57,032 bases of DNA from Saprospiraceae bacterium (GCA_022844565.1 JALHLK010000011.1:1-57032); one strand, 5' to 3'; counted from the stretch's first letter, positions 17,984 to 27,900 are shown. Notes: generated from the letters alone by a model not told the origin. Numbers and translations are program-made.

Positions 17984-19471
17984 TCATTCTATTGTGAATT
18001 TATATGATCCCAAAGGTGCTGTTCTCGGTTGTGTTTCTTTTTTACCTGATTTTGACTCGGCAGAAATGTAATACTCAACAGTCGAACCTCTTTTATGATA
18101 AGGGATTTCATAAAAAAAATGATTTGGATTTTCAGTTGAGTTAAGTTTCGCAACTCGCCAATTTGTTTCACCCAAAATTCTCCAAAATAAGAGGTTCTTT
18201 TCTTCTACTAACCCTTGTTTACTGTAATCAATAATCGTTGTGTAAACTATGTTTTGATTTTTAGAATCTACAATTTTATTAATTCTTTTAGTTGTGATAA
18301 AAAGCATTTCGTTGTCCCAAATAGCCCTTGTTCTGCAATGTAAAGCGTCATATCCTTTCCAACCATAACCAGAAGGATATTGTTCTTTCATTCCATCTGC
18401 TAACAATTGCTCATCTTTAAGGGCAAACTCAAATCCCTTTACGGTATAGCCGGGCATTGCTTTTTGCCATGTTTGCAAGGCAATACTATCACCTTTGATT
18501 TGAAATAAGGGAACGTAAATGGTTTTGTTGACAATTAATGAATTAATATACGATGTTAATTTCTCACCATCGTATCTGTCAATTTTTAACCTTAGTATTT
18601 CATAAGGTCGACCATAAACTGTTTTCAGCTTTGATAATTCGTTTTGAACAATGTTTTCATAAATTCCATAAAGTTCATGGTCAGCAGGCGGTTCGGCTAC
18701 AAGCATACGTTCTTCATCTAATAAGGTCATAAAACAATCAATATGTTGTATGCCTTCTTTTTCAAAATTGGAAATTATGTGGAAGTTATTAATGCCTTGC
18801 AAGTCCTTACTGAGTTTAAAAAATTGTGATTCAAGTATGCCTTGAAGTTTATTTTCTTTGGGTAGAATGCAGGTTGAAAAAGCAGTTCCTAAGCCATCTG
18901 TTAAAAAGTTGCCTCCAGTACAAATAAAAGGTAAGTCCAATACTGCTGTATGTAAACCCTTGCCTAATGGAATAATAGCCTTATCATCTATTTCTGATGT
19001 TCCTGTCACTGTATAGTACACAGAATCAGGACAGCCAAATGCGCTGTGAGGTGGTGCATATAGACTATTATCGTTGCCCAGTTTCATCTTACCATCGGAT
19101 GTAAAAATTGCAGTCGGCCCCCAATCTCTTGTCCACCATGCAGCAACCCCAAGTGGCACATATATAAATGTATTGTGTGTTTTGTCAATTCCCCATTTTG
19201 TGTACCATTTGATTGCTTCATTTCTTGCAGAATCGTCAGCTACTAATGTGTAGAGATGATTGTCCTTCGCCAGTTCCACTATCAATTTGTAAGGTAAACC
19301 CAATGGCCAAGCTATCATTGTCCCTTTTGCAGGTTCCCATTCTGCAACTGTCCTGTTTGAATTGCCTTGCGTATAATAGTTGTAGCCATTGGTGTCTTTT
19401 TTAGTCTGTGATATTCCTAAAAATTTAAACAATATCAAGCCAATAATTAATAGTATATTTTTCTTTGTCAT
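17984..19471 (-). CDS. Secreted peptidyl-arginine/agmatine deiminase-like protein
   Basis: This 495-residue protein is of the Porphyromonas-type peptidyl-arginine deiminase/agmatine deiminase family, which hydrolyses guanidino groups to ureido groups (citrulline formation). A signal peptide (about 1-21, ending GISQ) predicts export. Expected catalytic residues are all present: D116 in TRDWGPT, H243 and D245 in GIQHIDCF, N315 in SLIVNKTIYVP, and nucleophile C379 in ALHCRTR. The spacing resembles PPAD more than cytoplasmic agmatine deiminase. After about residue 400 a beta-rich Ig-like domain follows, also as in PPAD. There is no sorting domain of the type 9 secretion kind at the end. Whether it acts on proteins, peptides or agmatine is open. 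Confidence 0.85.
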   Translation of the reverse strand: MTKKNILLIIGLILFKFLGISQTKKDTNGYNYYTQGNSNRTVAEWEPAKGTMIAWPLGLPYKLIVELAKDNHLYTLVADDSARNEAIKWYTKWGIDKTHNTFIYVPLGVAAWWTRDWGPTAIFTSDGKMKLGNDNSLYAPPHSAFGCPDSVYYTVTGTSEIDDKAIIPLGKGLHTAVLDLPFICTGGNFLTDGLGTAFSTCILPKENKLQGILESQFFKLSKDLQGINNFHIISNFEKEGIQHIDCFMTLLDEERMLVAEPPADHELYGIYENIVQNELSKLKTVYGRPYEILRLKIDRYDGEKLTSYINSLIVNKTIYVPLFQIKGDSIALQTWQKAMPGYTVKGFEFALKDEQLLADGMKEQYPSGYGWKGYDALHCRTRAIWDNEMLFITTKRINKIVDSKNQNIVYTTIIDYSKQGLVEEKNLLFWRILGETNWRVAKLNSTENPNHFFYEIPYHKRGSTVEYYISAESKSGKKETQPRTAPLGSYKFTIE

Positions 19472-19605
19472 TCGACTGTTTATTTTAGTTTCAACTTTCT
19501 AAGGATTGCGGATTCAAACTTGCAAATAACGGTCTCGTATGTGCGGCGTGACCAGCTTTTGCTGGGCATGATCGTAATATACATTGTTGCATGTAGTTTT
19601 TATTT

Positions 19606-20013
19606 TTATTCTCCGTTTTCATAATGATAATGTTCCATTGATGCAGTTGTGAATCCTCCGACAAATATTGGGTCATTTTTCTTTTGTTCAAGTTTTTCAG
19701 GTTTCACGTTGATTAAATCATTTTCTTTTGCCCAATCAAAAACACTTTGGTTTAATGGATATTTAGTCAGCATTCCAGTTAACTTATTTTCTTTAATCCA
19801 TTTTTCAGCATCATCTAAATTATTAAATACACCTCCTGAAAATTTACTATTTGCCCCGTTAAATATCCATACTGAATTTTCGATTTCTGTCTTAGTGAAA
19901 ACTGAGTTAAATTCATTTGTTCCAATTAATTCTTCGACTACGGTTTCAATTGTTTTCCTATCAAGTCTTTCGATTACAAGCATATCACTTGCCCAAAAAT
20001 ATTTTCCATTCAA
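19606..20013 (-). pseudogene. 3' part of a frameshifted gene (DUF7710-like domain)
   Basis: This 135-residue frame contains a small domain resembling DUF7710 (core WIFNGANSKFSGGVF near 49-63, then LDDAEKWIKENKLTGMLTKY). The region before its Met, read in the same frame, continues without a stop as KKNQTTGECLNGKYFWASD and joins the upstream frame at 20018-20200 through a run of ten A on the coding strand (20031-20043 region). Deleting one A fuses the two into one protein of roughly 200 residues. I therefore read the pair as one broken gene. This part alone may still be translated from its internal ATG. Function is unknown; similar domains are common cargo in accessory regions. Confidence 0.65.
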
Positions 20014-20017
20014 ACAT

Positions 20018-20200
20018 TCACCTGTGGTCTGATTTTTTTTTTCTTAACCATTCAATGTTTTGATAAGTGAAAAATGTTGCAACATATTTTTCTCCGTTTT
20101 CCAATTCGACAAAAATATCAGAGTTATCATTTATAAACTCTTTCCCACCAATTATTGCCCCTTTGGATTCAGATTCTATTGTGATTTGTTTGATTTTCAT
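20018..20200 (-). pseudogene. 5' part of the same frameshifted gene
   Basis: This is a 60-residue frame from ATG 20200, chosen over an upstream ATG at 20236 because the conserved-looking sequence begins MKIKQITIESESKGAIIGG. It ends YVATFFTYQNIEWLRKKKSDHR, where KKK is encoded by a 10-A run. With nine A the frame would read on into the 19606-20013 frame. The sequence before the run resembles the N-terminal part of proteins that carry this whole arrangement in one chain. The defect may be a true mutation, a phase-variable switch in the homopolymer, or a sequencing error. Confidence 0.6.
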
Positions 20201-20442
20201 TTTTTTAATTACATGCAACATCTTGCAATTAGCCATGATGGCGTATATTTTAGAAGTAAAACTAAGACTCTTTCATCAAATATCCAAATCATCTAAAGGG
20301 ACTTTTTGTATCTTTTTCCCTATGGTCTATGATATGCGTCTAGATTTGGGTAGCTTCTAACGACGAGTGACCAAGATGCTCCTTACGATTAAAGCCGTAA
20401 TCCATCAAAAATTATCAAGCTAATGTTTTCATGAAATAAAAA

Positions 20443-20472
20443 AAGGTAAGCAATTTTACAATCGCTTACCTT
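20443..20472 (-). terminator. Intrinsic terminator of the glutamine synthetase gene
   Basis: On the minus strand AAGGTAAGCGATT pairs with AATTGCTTACCTT (one G-U pair) around GTAA, followed by a run of T. It lies 28 bases past the stop codon. The gap from 20201 to 20442 holds no other recognisable element. Confidence 0.85.
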
Positions 20473-20499
20473 CTATTGTTTGGTTAGATCTTTAAATTA

Positions 20500-21510
20500 T
20501 TACTTTACGGGTTTTACCGTTTTGATAATTCTAGCTGCAACTTTGTATGGATCTGCGGCAGAATTTGGTCTTCTATCCTCTAGATATCCACTCCATCCTT
20601 TTTGTACCGCATAAAGAGGTATTCTAATACTTGCTCCTCTGTCTGACACACCATATGAGAAATCATGGATGGAAGCAGTCTCGTGCTTACCTGTCAATCT
20701 TTGGTCATTGTCTGCACCATATACTGCTATGTGTTCAGCTACTACAGGTCTGAATGCTTCACATACTCTGTGGAAAGTTTCTTTACTGTTAGCTGTTCTT
20801 AATAGGGAATTAGAAAAGTTAGCGTGCATACCACTACCGTTCCAATCTAATTGACCTAAAGGCTTGCAATGCCAGTTTATAGCAACTCCATGAGACTCAC
20901 CGATTCTTTCTAATAGGTATCGAGCTACCCAAATTTGGTCACCTGCTTCTTTTGCACCTTTTGCAAAAATTTGAAATTCCCACTGACCTGCAGCTACTTC
21001 TGCATTGATACCTTCAACATTTAGACCTGCTTCTAAACACACGTCTAAATGCTCTTCAACGATCTCTCTACCAAATGCATTTGAAGCACCTACACTACAA
21101 TAGTATGGACCTTGGGGTGCAGGGTATCCGTTAGCAGGGAATCCTAAAGGCTTATTAGTTTCTGGATCCCAGAGAAAATATTCTTGCTCAAATCCAAACC
21201 AGAAGTCATTGTCGTCATCTTCGATAGTAGCTCTACCATTCGTTGGATGGGGAGTACCATCTGCAGTTAATACTTCGCACATCACCAACCAAGCATTATT
21301 TCTTTGTGGATCTGGTATTACAAACACAGGTTTTAAGATACAATCTGAAGATCCTCCTTCTGCTTGATTAGTAGAAGAGCCGTCAAACGACCAATTATCT
21401 AAATCTGAAACTTCTCCTGAAAAGCTATCGACAATCTTTGTCTTACTTCTCAAACTCTGAGTAGGCTCTGTACCATCCAGCCATATGTACTCTAATTTTT
21501 GCTTTGCCAT
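20500..21510 (-). CDS. glnII: Glutamine synthetase, type II (eukaryotic-like)
   Basis: This 336-residue glutamine synthetase joins ammonia to glutamate with ATP. Its short length and motifs place it in the GSII class rather than the long GSI or GSIII classes: YIWLDGTEP near the start, DNWSFDGSSTNQAEGG (37-52), FGFEQEYFLWDP for the metal-binding Glu residues, and INWHCKPLGQLDWNGSGMH for substrate binding. GSII is decameric and lacks the adenylylation site of GSI, so control is probably transcriptional. A -7 box lies 46 bases upstream and a strong terminator downstream: a monocistronic unit. No GlnB or transporter is adjacent. Confidence 0.95.
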   Translation of the reverse strand: MAKQKLEYIWLDGTEPTQSLRSKTKIVDSFSGEVSDLDNWSFDGSSTNQAEGGSSDCILKPVFVIPDPQRNNAWLVMCEVLTADGTPHPTNGRATIEDDDNDFWFGFEQEYFLWDPETNKPLGFPANGYPAPQGPYYCSVGASNAFGREIVEEHLDVCLEAGLNVEGINAEVAAGQWEFQIFAKGAKEAGDQIWVARYLLERIGESHGVAINWHCKPLGQLDWNGSGMHANFSNSLLRTANSKETFHRVCEAFRPVVAEHIAVYGADNDQRLTGKHETASIHDFSYGVSDRGASIRIPLYAVQKGWSGYLEDRRPNSAADPYKVAARIIKTVKPVK

Positions 21511-21556
21511 ACGATTAAAAGTATTTTATAATATTTAAATAATTTATATTTCGACG

Positions 21557-21564
21557 CAAAACTA
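21557..21564 (-). promoter_or_regulatory. Putative -7 box for glutamine synthetase
   Basis: The minus strand reads TAGTTTTG, a match to TAnnTTTG, 46 bases upstream of the start codon. No -33 TTG was recognised. Confidence 0.4.
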
Positions 21565-21701
21565 TTAAAAAATGGTGGTTTTTACGCTTTGTTTTATGTT
21601 ATTTGTTGTTATCTCAAAAATGTATAATCTTATTGTAACTAAATGTAAATGAGATGTTTGATTAAATAAAATTGTCATTTCTAAGTTAAAATAATTTAGA
21701 T

Positions 21702-22205
21702 TTATGCATTGGATTTGTCTAAAAAATATCCCGTTTCTCTGTTTTTATACACTTTATCCCAGTCAAAAATTCTCCCATTCATAGCTATGTAAACACCGGA
21801 TGGTTTACATTGTAGGTAAGCAAACGCAGCCCCTAAGTTAAAAAATCCATCCGAAGATGAACCAAATGCATATGGAATCATAGCGCCTGTGATCACAATG
21901 ACCTTATCCATTTTTGAGTTTGCTAGGTATTTTGCTGTGATTTCCATGGTATCTGTCCCGTGTGTGATGAGTATCATATTGGACGGCGTTTTTATACAAT
22001 TTTCAAGAATATTTGCTCTATCACTATCCGTCATTTGTAAGCTATCAACCATCATCAGTGTTTTGACATCAACTTCTAATGTACATCGGCCCCGCTCAAA
22101 CATCGAAGGTAAATGTGTGTTTTTAAAGTATAAAGATCCAGTTATATAGTCATACTCCTTATCAAATGTGCCACCTGTTACGAATACTTGAATGGGTTCG
22201 ATCAT
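21702..22205 (-). CDS. Asparaginase N-terminal domain protein (single domain)
   Basis: This 167-residue protein matches only the N-terminal domain of type I/II L-asparaginase. Both catalytic threonine motifs are present: FVTGGTFDKEYDY near 8-20 and LITHGTDTMEITAKYL near 78-93, and VIVITGAMIPYAFGSSSDG follows the family pattern. The C-terminal domain, which completes the active site of the partner subunit in canonical enzymes of about 330 residues, is absent. The sequence ends cleanly, with no homology in the DNA beyond the stop. Stand-alone domains of this kind exist in Bacteroidota, so this is probably a genuine short protein of uncertain activity. A -7 box (TATTTTTG on the minus strand, 22240-22247) lies upstream. 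Confidence 0.82.
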   Translation of the reverse strand: MIEPIQVFVTGGTFDKEYDYITGSLYFKNTHLPSMFERGRCTLEVDVKTLMMVDSLQMTDSDRANILENCIKTPSNMILITHGTDTMEITAKYLANSKMDKVIVITGAMIPYAFGSSSDGFFNLGAAFAYLQCKPSGVYIAMNGRIFDWDKVYKNRETGYFLDKSNA

Positions 22206-22239
22206 TGTATTGTGAATTTAAACGCTTATAAATTTTCGA

Positions 22240-22247
22240 CAAAAATA
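22240..22247 (-). promoter_or_regulatory. Putative -7 box for the asparaginase-like gene
   Basis: The minus strand reads TATTTTTG, matching TAnnTTTG, 35 bases before the start codon. The -33 element is not evident. Confidence 0.4.
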
Positions 22248-22436
22248 GCGTTCATATTTTGATTTTATTTTGTGTGCCCCATGTTTTTTTTGAAAAATGC
22301 GAGGTTTATTAAAATGTTTTCAATAAAGTTTACACAACTTCTATTAAAAGCAAAAAATTACAACTTGATTAAAATTTTCTCCTAATTAATTTTTCTTACA
22401 AATTGGAGATTTTAAAACTGTCTAAGGGAAAAAGTC

Positions 22437-22444
22437 TATCTTTG
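22437..22444 (+). promoter_or_regulatory. Putative -7 box for gatC
   Basis: TATCTTTG matches TAnnTTTG and lies 36 bases before the gatC start. The nearest upstream TTG (22403) is farther than usual. Confidence 0.4.
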
Positions 22445-22480
22445 TCGAACGTTTTAATTGACTAGTCTAATAGAATCGCG

Positions 22481-22768
22481 ATGAATGTAGATGATAATTT
22501 AATTTTGAAGCTTGAAAAATTGGCAAAACTCAAATTGAATGATGAAGAGAAAGGTGTGTTAAAAGGAGATTTAGAGAAAATTATTGATATGTTTTCTTTA
22601 ATATCCGAGGTTGACACAAAAGGTGTAGAACCCTTAAGGCATATCAACGAGCATTTCAATATTTTGAGAGAAGACGTTGTTAAGCCAACCCTGCAACTAG
22701 ATGATGTAAAAGACAATGCACCTAAAATAATAAATAATCAATTTGCTGTGCCTAAAGTTATTGAATAA
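22481..22768 (+). CDS. gatC: Asp-tRNA(Asn)/Glu-tRNA(Gln) amidotransferase subunit C
   Basis: This 95-residue GatC is the small stabilising subunit of the GatCAB amidotransferase, which converts Glu-tRNA(Gln) or Asp-tRNA(Asn) to the amide form. Typical features are KLEKLAKLKLNDEEKGVLK near the start, the central IIDMFSLISEVDTKGVEPL (30-48), and the C-terminal REDVVKPTLQLDDVKDNAP. Length is standard. GatA and GatB are not encoded nearby, so the complex is split across the genome. The ABC ATPase gene follows by nine bases and is likely co-transcribed. Confidence 0.93.
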   Translation: MNVDDNLILKLEKLAKLKLNDEEKGVLKGDLEKIIDMFSLISEVDTKGVEPLRHINEHFNILREDVVKPTLQLDDVKDNAPKIINNQFAVPKVIE

Positions 22769-22777
22769 AACAAAGAA

Positions 22778-23518
22778 ATGAGTGAACTAGTAATTAAAAC
22801 GATCGACCTAACTAAGACATACATTATGGGTGCCGAGCGAGTCGAAGCCCTCAAAGGTATCAATCTTGATATTTATAAAAATGAATATGTAGCACTTATG
22901 GGGCCATCTGGATCTGGTAAGTCAACACTCATGAATCTGATAGGATGCTTGGATTCACCATCTTCAGGTGATTATTATCTTTCGGGAGAATTGGTAAGTG
23001 GTATGTCAGATTCTGAACTCGCGGCAGCACGTAATAAATTAATTGGCTTCGTATTTCAGACGTTTAATCTTCTGCCGAGAATGACCGCATTGGAGAATGT
23101 TGCCTTACCTTTAGTTTATGCGGGCATTAGCAAAACTAAAAGAGAAGAGCAAGCGTACCATGTATTAGAATCTGTAGGACTCGGAGATCGGGCGACGCAC
23201 AAACCCAACGAACTTTCTGGTGGGCAAAGACAAAGGGTGGCAATTGCAAGAGCACTTGTAAACAACCCATCCATCATTTTGGCTGATGAACCGACGGGGA
23301 ACTTAGACACCAAAACTTCTATCGAGATTATGTCTATTTTTGAAGAAATACATGAAAGAGGCAATACGGTCATTCTCGTTACACACGAACCTGACATTGC
23401 AGATCATGCTCATAGGGTCATTAAATTGAGAGATGGAGTAGTGGAGACAGATTTGAAGAATCCTAATATTATCAAGGCATCTGATCCTACGCACAATTAC
23501 AATATAAGAACTGTGTAA
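22778..23518 (+). CDS. ABC transporter ATP-binding protein (LolD/MacB type)
   Basis: This 246-residue ATPase has Walker [10 protein letters not shown] near residues 42-50, Q-loop [18 protein letters not shown], signature [15 protein letters not shown], Walker [13 protein letters not shown], and the H-loop [14 protein letters not shown]. The sequence type (TGNLDTKTS after Walker B) is that of the LolD/MacB/FtsE group, which drives lipoprotein release, efflux by mechanotransmission or septal hydrolase control. No permease gene adjoins it, so the partner is unknown. The position right behind gatC suggests shared transcription without an obvious functional link. Confidence 0.93.
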   Translation: MSELVIKTIDLTKTYIMGAERVEALKGINLDIYKNEYVALMGPSGSGKSTLMNLIGCLDSPSSGDYYLSGELVSGMSDSELAAARNKLIGFVFQTFNLLPRMTALENVALPLVYAGISKTKREEQAYHVLESVGLGDRATHKPNELSGGQRQRVAIARALVNNPSIILADEPTGNLDTKTSIEIMSIFEEIHERGNTVILVTHEPDIADHAHRVIKLRDGVVETDLKNPNIIKASDPTHNYNIRTV

Positions 23519-23762
23519 GCTACAACTCTGCACAGGTAAAGCTCCAAATTTAAGTTTGTACTTTTTTGTCAAATTACTGCTTCAGAAATCTTGGCCTTGG
23601 CTTAAGACATTTTAATGGCTATTGAGTGGAGAGAAATCGTTTGTTTCAATTTCTTTACATTCTTGATCACTGCAAAAATTACGGACATCAGTTGAGTCCG
23701 CCTAAAAGTCGGCAAATGCATTTATTTTTGTTGACACGCCCCCTAATTCTATGTTTTTTGAA

Positions 23763-23770
23763 TAGCTTTG
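23763..23770 (+). promoter_or_regulatory. Putative -7 box for the RNA ligase gene
   Basis: TAGCTTTG matches TAnnTTTG, 20 bases before the start codon. The gap 23519-23762 also contains a small stem, CGGAC/GTCCG around 23683-23701, and no gene. Confidence 0.4.
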
Positions 23771-23790
23771 TTTAACAAATACCTTAGATA

Positions 23791-24786
23791 ATGAGAAAAT
23801 TAGCAAGTATTCGAAAAATTTCAAAAGTATTACTCCATTCCAATGCAGAAAAACTGGGAATTTACATCATCGAAGGGTGGCAAGTAATAGACCAAAAAGA
23901 TCGATATAAAGAAGGTGATACCATCATTTATTGTGAAATAGATAGTTTTTTGCCTGTTAAGCCTGAATTTGAGTTTTTAAGAAAAACTTCCTATAGGAAA
24001 ATGGGAGTACTCGAAGGGTTCAGGCTTAGGACGATCAGACTAAGAGGAGAGCTCTCGCAAGGTCTTATTATACCTATTGAGGTCTTAAATAACCATGATC
24101 ATTATGCGGTAGGTGAAGATGTTTCTGAACATTTGGACATCATTAAATACGAACCTCCGATTCCCGAACATCTCTCCGGAGAAGTGTTGGGACCCTTTCC
24201 AGGTTATATTCCCAAAACAGATGAAGAACGCGTACAAAATTTGGACTATGAAGATTTAAAAGCGCATACTTATTATGTCACCGAAAAGTTAGATGGCTCT
24301 AGCTGCACCATATTTTTGACTGATGGTCATTTTGGGGTGTGCTCTCGAAATCTAGAATTGAAAGAGACGGATGGCAACAGCTATTGGGGTGTGGCCAGAA
24401 GGATGAATTTGGAAGAAATCCTTAAAAAAACAGGTAGAAATCTTGCCTTACAAGGCGAATTGATCGGTTTTAGAATACAAGCTAATATTTATCAGGTGAA
24501 TCATACAGAATTTCGAATGTTTAAGGTATATGATATTGATCAGAAAAAGTATTTTACCATTCCAGAGATGTATCAATTTGGAGCAATGTACAATATACCT
24601 GTGGTACCCCTAATCGATTCAGAATATGTTTTGCCCACTGACATTGAAGCCGTTCTTAAATATGCAGAAGGTCCGTCATTATTAAATGAAAAAGCGGGGC
24701 GGGAAGGTATCGTATTATTTGCGGCTACGAATCCGACAGCCCATTTTAAGGTGATTTCAAATTCGTTTTTAGAAGGGGAGGATTGA
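23791..24786 (+). CDS. ATP-dependent RNA ligase, Deinococcus Rnl type
   Basis: This 331-residue covalent nucleotidyltransferase has an N-terminal OB-like domain (1-100) followed by the adenylyltransferase domain, the reverse of the usual ligase order and typical of the Deinococcus radiodurans Rnl group. Motif I is EKLDGSS with nucleophile K166; E223 of the motif III region is in LALQGELIGF, motif IV is REGIVLF (304-310), and motif V is AHFKVIS with K320. Such enzymes seal nicked duplexes that carry a 3'-OH RNA strand. No RNA-repair partner (Pnkp, RtcB, Hen1) adjoins. It has its own upstream -7 box, and a 122-base gap separates it from the next gene. Confidence 0.88.
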   Translation: MRKLASIRKISKVLLHSNAEKLGIYIIEGWQVIDQKDRYKEGDTIIYCEIDSFLPVKPEFEFLRKTSYRKMGVLEGFRLRTIRLRGELSQGLIIPIEVLNNHDHYAVGEDVSEHLDIIKYEPPIPEHLSGEVLGPFPGYIPKTDEERVQNLDYEDLKAHTYYVTEKLDGSSCTIFLTDGHFGVCSRNLELKETDGNSYWGVARRMNLEEILKKTGRNLALQGELIGFRIQANIYQVNHTEFRMFKVYDIDQKKYFTIPEMYQFGAMYNIPVVPLIDSEYVLPTDIEAVLKYAEGPSLLNEKAGREGIVLFAATNPTAHFKVISNSFLEGED

Positions 24787-24908
24787 TTAGACTAACATTA
24801 TAGGTTTTGAGTAAGAAAGAGAGAATTCAAATTTTTTTAATAATTTTCATATAAATTGTTTAATTTTTAATTTCTATAATTAATTTCGGGTTTTAAAAAT
24901 TAATAATA

Positions 24909-27900
24909 ATGAAATTAAGATATTTTCTTTCTGTACTCATAGCAGTATTATTTCTAGATTTAAATGCTCAGGTCGAAGCACTTAAACCCTACGGTATGCT
25001 CAATTATCGTAACATTGGACCATTCCGAGGAGGTAGGTCTTGTGCAGTGGTAGGGGTAGATGGTAAGCCAAAAACATTTTACTTTGGAGCAACAGGAGGA
25101 GGTGTATGGAAAACAGAAGATGGTGGTGCTTCTTGGAAAAACATCAGTGATGGATTTTTTGGTGGCTCTATTGGTGCGATCACCATTGCACCTTCTGATC
25201 CTAATGTACTATATGTAGGAGGAGGTGAAAAGACGGTAAGAGGCAATGTGTCTTACGGATATGGAGTATGGAAAAGTGAAGATGCTGGTAAAACTTGGGT
25301 AGATTGTGGTCTGAAGAACAGTAGGCACGTAGGCAGAATAAAAGTGCATCCTACTAACCCAGATATCGTTTATGCAGCGGTGATGGGCGACTTGTACAAA
25401 CCAACACAGGAAAGAGGTGTTTTTAAATCAATAGACGGTGGTAAGACGTGGAAAAAAGTCTTGTTTGCCAATGATCAAGCAGGTGCTGTAGACCTTGTAA
25501 TTGATCCTAGTAATCACAGGATCTTGTATGCATCGACATGGAGAATCAAAAGATCACCATTTGATCTATCGAGTGGGGGAGAAGGTTCGGCACTTTGGAA
25601 AAGTACAGACAGTGGAGAATCTTGGACCAATATATCAAGCAACGAAGGGCTACCTAAAGGTGATTGGGGTATTGTAGGTGTAGCAGTTGCACCAAATAAT
25701 AGCAATCGTATTTGGGCCATCATCGAAAATGAAAATGGTGGAGTATACCGATCTGATGACGGTGGTAAAAAATGGGCAAAGCTTAACGAAGATAGATCGC
25801 TCAGACAGAGAGCATGGTATTATACTAGAATCTATGCAGATACTAAAGATGATGATGTGGTTTATGTATTGAATGTAAGTTACCACAAATCTAAGGATGG
25901 CGGTAAAACATTTGAGGCAAGTAATGCACCACATGGAGATCACCACGACCTTTGGATTAGCCCAAGTGACCCATCTCGCATGATCATGGCAGACGATGGA
26001 GGGGCACAAGTATCGTACGATGGTGGCGATTCTTGGTCTACCTATCACAATCAGCCTACAGCACAGTATTATAGATTGGTCACTGACAATCATTTTCCAT
26101 TTAGGATATATGTTGCCCAGCAAGATAATTCAACACTCCGTATCAGCCATCGCTCTGTAGAAAATAGTATCACAGAAGATGATTGGGAAGAAACTGCAGG
26201 TGGCGAATCGGGCCACATCGCTGTTGATCCAAAAGATAATGATATCGTATATGGCGGAAGTTATGATGGTTTTCTTACCAGAGTTAATCATAAAAATAAG
26301 TCGTTTAGAGCAGTAAATGTTTGGCCTGACAATCCTATGGGTCACGGAGCAGAAGGAATGAAGTATAGATTTCAATGGAATTTTCCAATTTTCTTTTCAA
26401 AACACAATCCGAAAAAATTATATACTTGTTCACAGCATCTACATGTAAGTACGGACGAGGGAGAGACATGGGAAATCATAAGCCCTGACTTAAGTAGAAA
26501 TGAAAAAGAAAAATTAGGACCTTCTGGAGGACCAATTACCAAAGACAATACGAGTGTAGAATATTATGCTACCATATTTGCAGCGGATGAATCACCAGTA
26601 AAAGAAGGTGTGATCTGGGCAGGTACTGATGACGGAAGAATACACGTCACTCAAGATGGTGGTAAAAATTGGTCTGACGTCACAGATGCTAAATCGATGC
26701 CCAAATATATCATGTGGAATACGATAGAACCATCGGTTTTTGATGCAGGCACTTGTTATGCTACGGGTACGTGCTACAAAAGTGGTGATTATGCTCCGTA
26801 TATCTACAAAACAACTGACTATGGCAAAACATGGAAGAAAATAGTTACGAGTATTGATAATGAGCATTTCACTCGAGTGATGCGTGAAGATCCAAAGAAA
26901 AAAGGTCTTCTGTATGCCGGTACTGAAACAGGTATGTATATCTCCTTTGATGATGGAGCTAGCTGGAAATCTTTTCAACTCAACTTACCTATTGTACCAA
27001 TAACTGACATGAGGGTAAAAGATGGACATCTCATCGTTGCTACGCAAGGGAGAAGCATCTGGATGATTGATGATTTGACCGTATTGCATCAGCTGACCAA
27101 TCCGACTCAGACCGATAAAGTGATTTTATACAAGCCTAAAGACGCTTTTAGAATGAGTGGAGGACAATCACAAAATACCACTTTTGCTGGTAAGAACCAC
27201 CCAAATGGCGTCGTAGTCAACTATTTCCTTCCATCTTTTGATGAAAAGAAAGATACAGTGACACTTATTTTTATGCACCCAAATGGTGACACAATTCGTC
27301 ATTTTTCTAATAAATCTACAGATAAGACATTGACCTTAAAAGCTGAAAAAGGTGGCAATTCTTTTGTGTGGGATACTCGATCTGCTCCAGCCAAAAGTTT
27401 TGATGGTATGATCCTTTGGTGGTCATCTTTGAGTGGACCTTTAGCCGTGCCTGGCGATTACAAAGTACAACTAAAGTTGAATAATCAAAAATACGAAAGT
27501 CCATTTACGATTGTTAAAAATCCAGTATCCGAAGCATCTTTGACAGATATTAAAGCCCAACATGACTTTGTAAATACGGTCAATAAAAAAGTCACAGAAG
27601 CACACCAGACGATAATTGATATCAGGGAAGTCAAAAAATCATTTGGAACCTACAAGGCAGACTTAAAAGAAGGGGAGTTTAAATCATTGGTAGCGGAGAT
27701 CGATAGTGTTGCTTCAAAAGTAGAGCAAGCTTTGTATCAAACTAAAAATAGATCAGGTCAAGATCCCCTGAATTTTCCAGTAAGATTAAACAATAAACTT
27801 GCCCACCTTAATTCTCTAGTCACCATAGGTAATCAAGATTTCAAACCAACCAAATCTATGTATATCGTACGCGATGAATTGATTGCAGATATTGACAAAG

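Noticed and set aside
16389-20442. Integron with attC sites
   Set aside because: No complete attC (R'' and R' boxes with the expected complementarity) could be found and no integrase is in the window; only a shared motif and palindromes remain.
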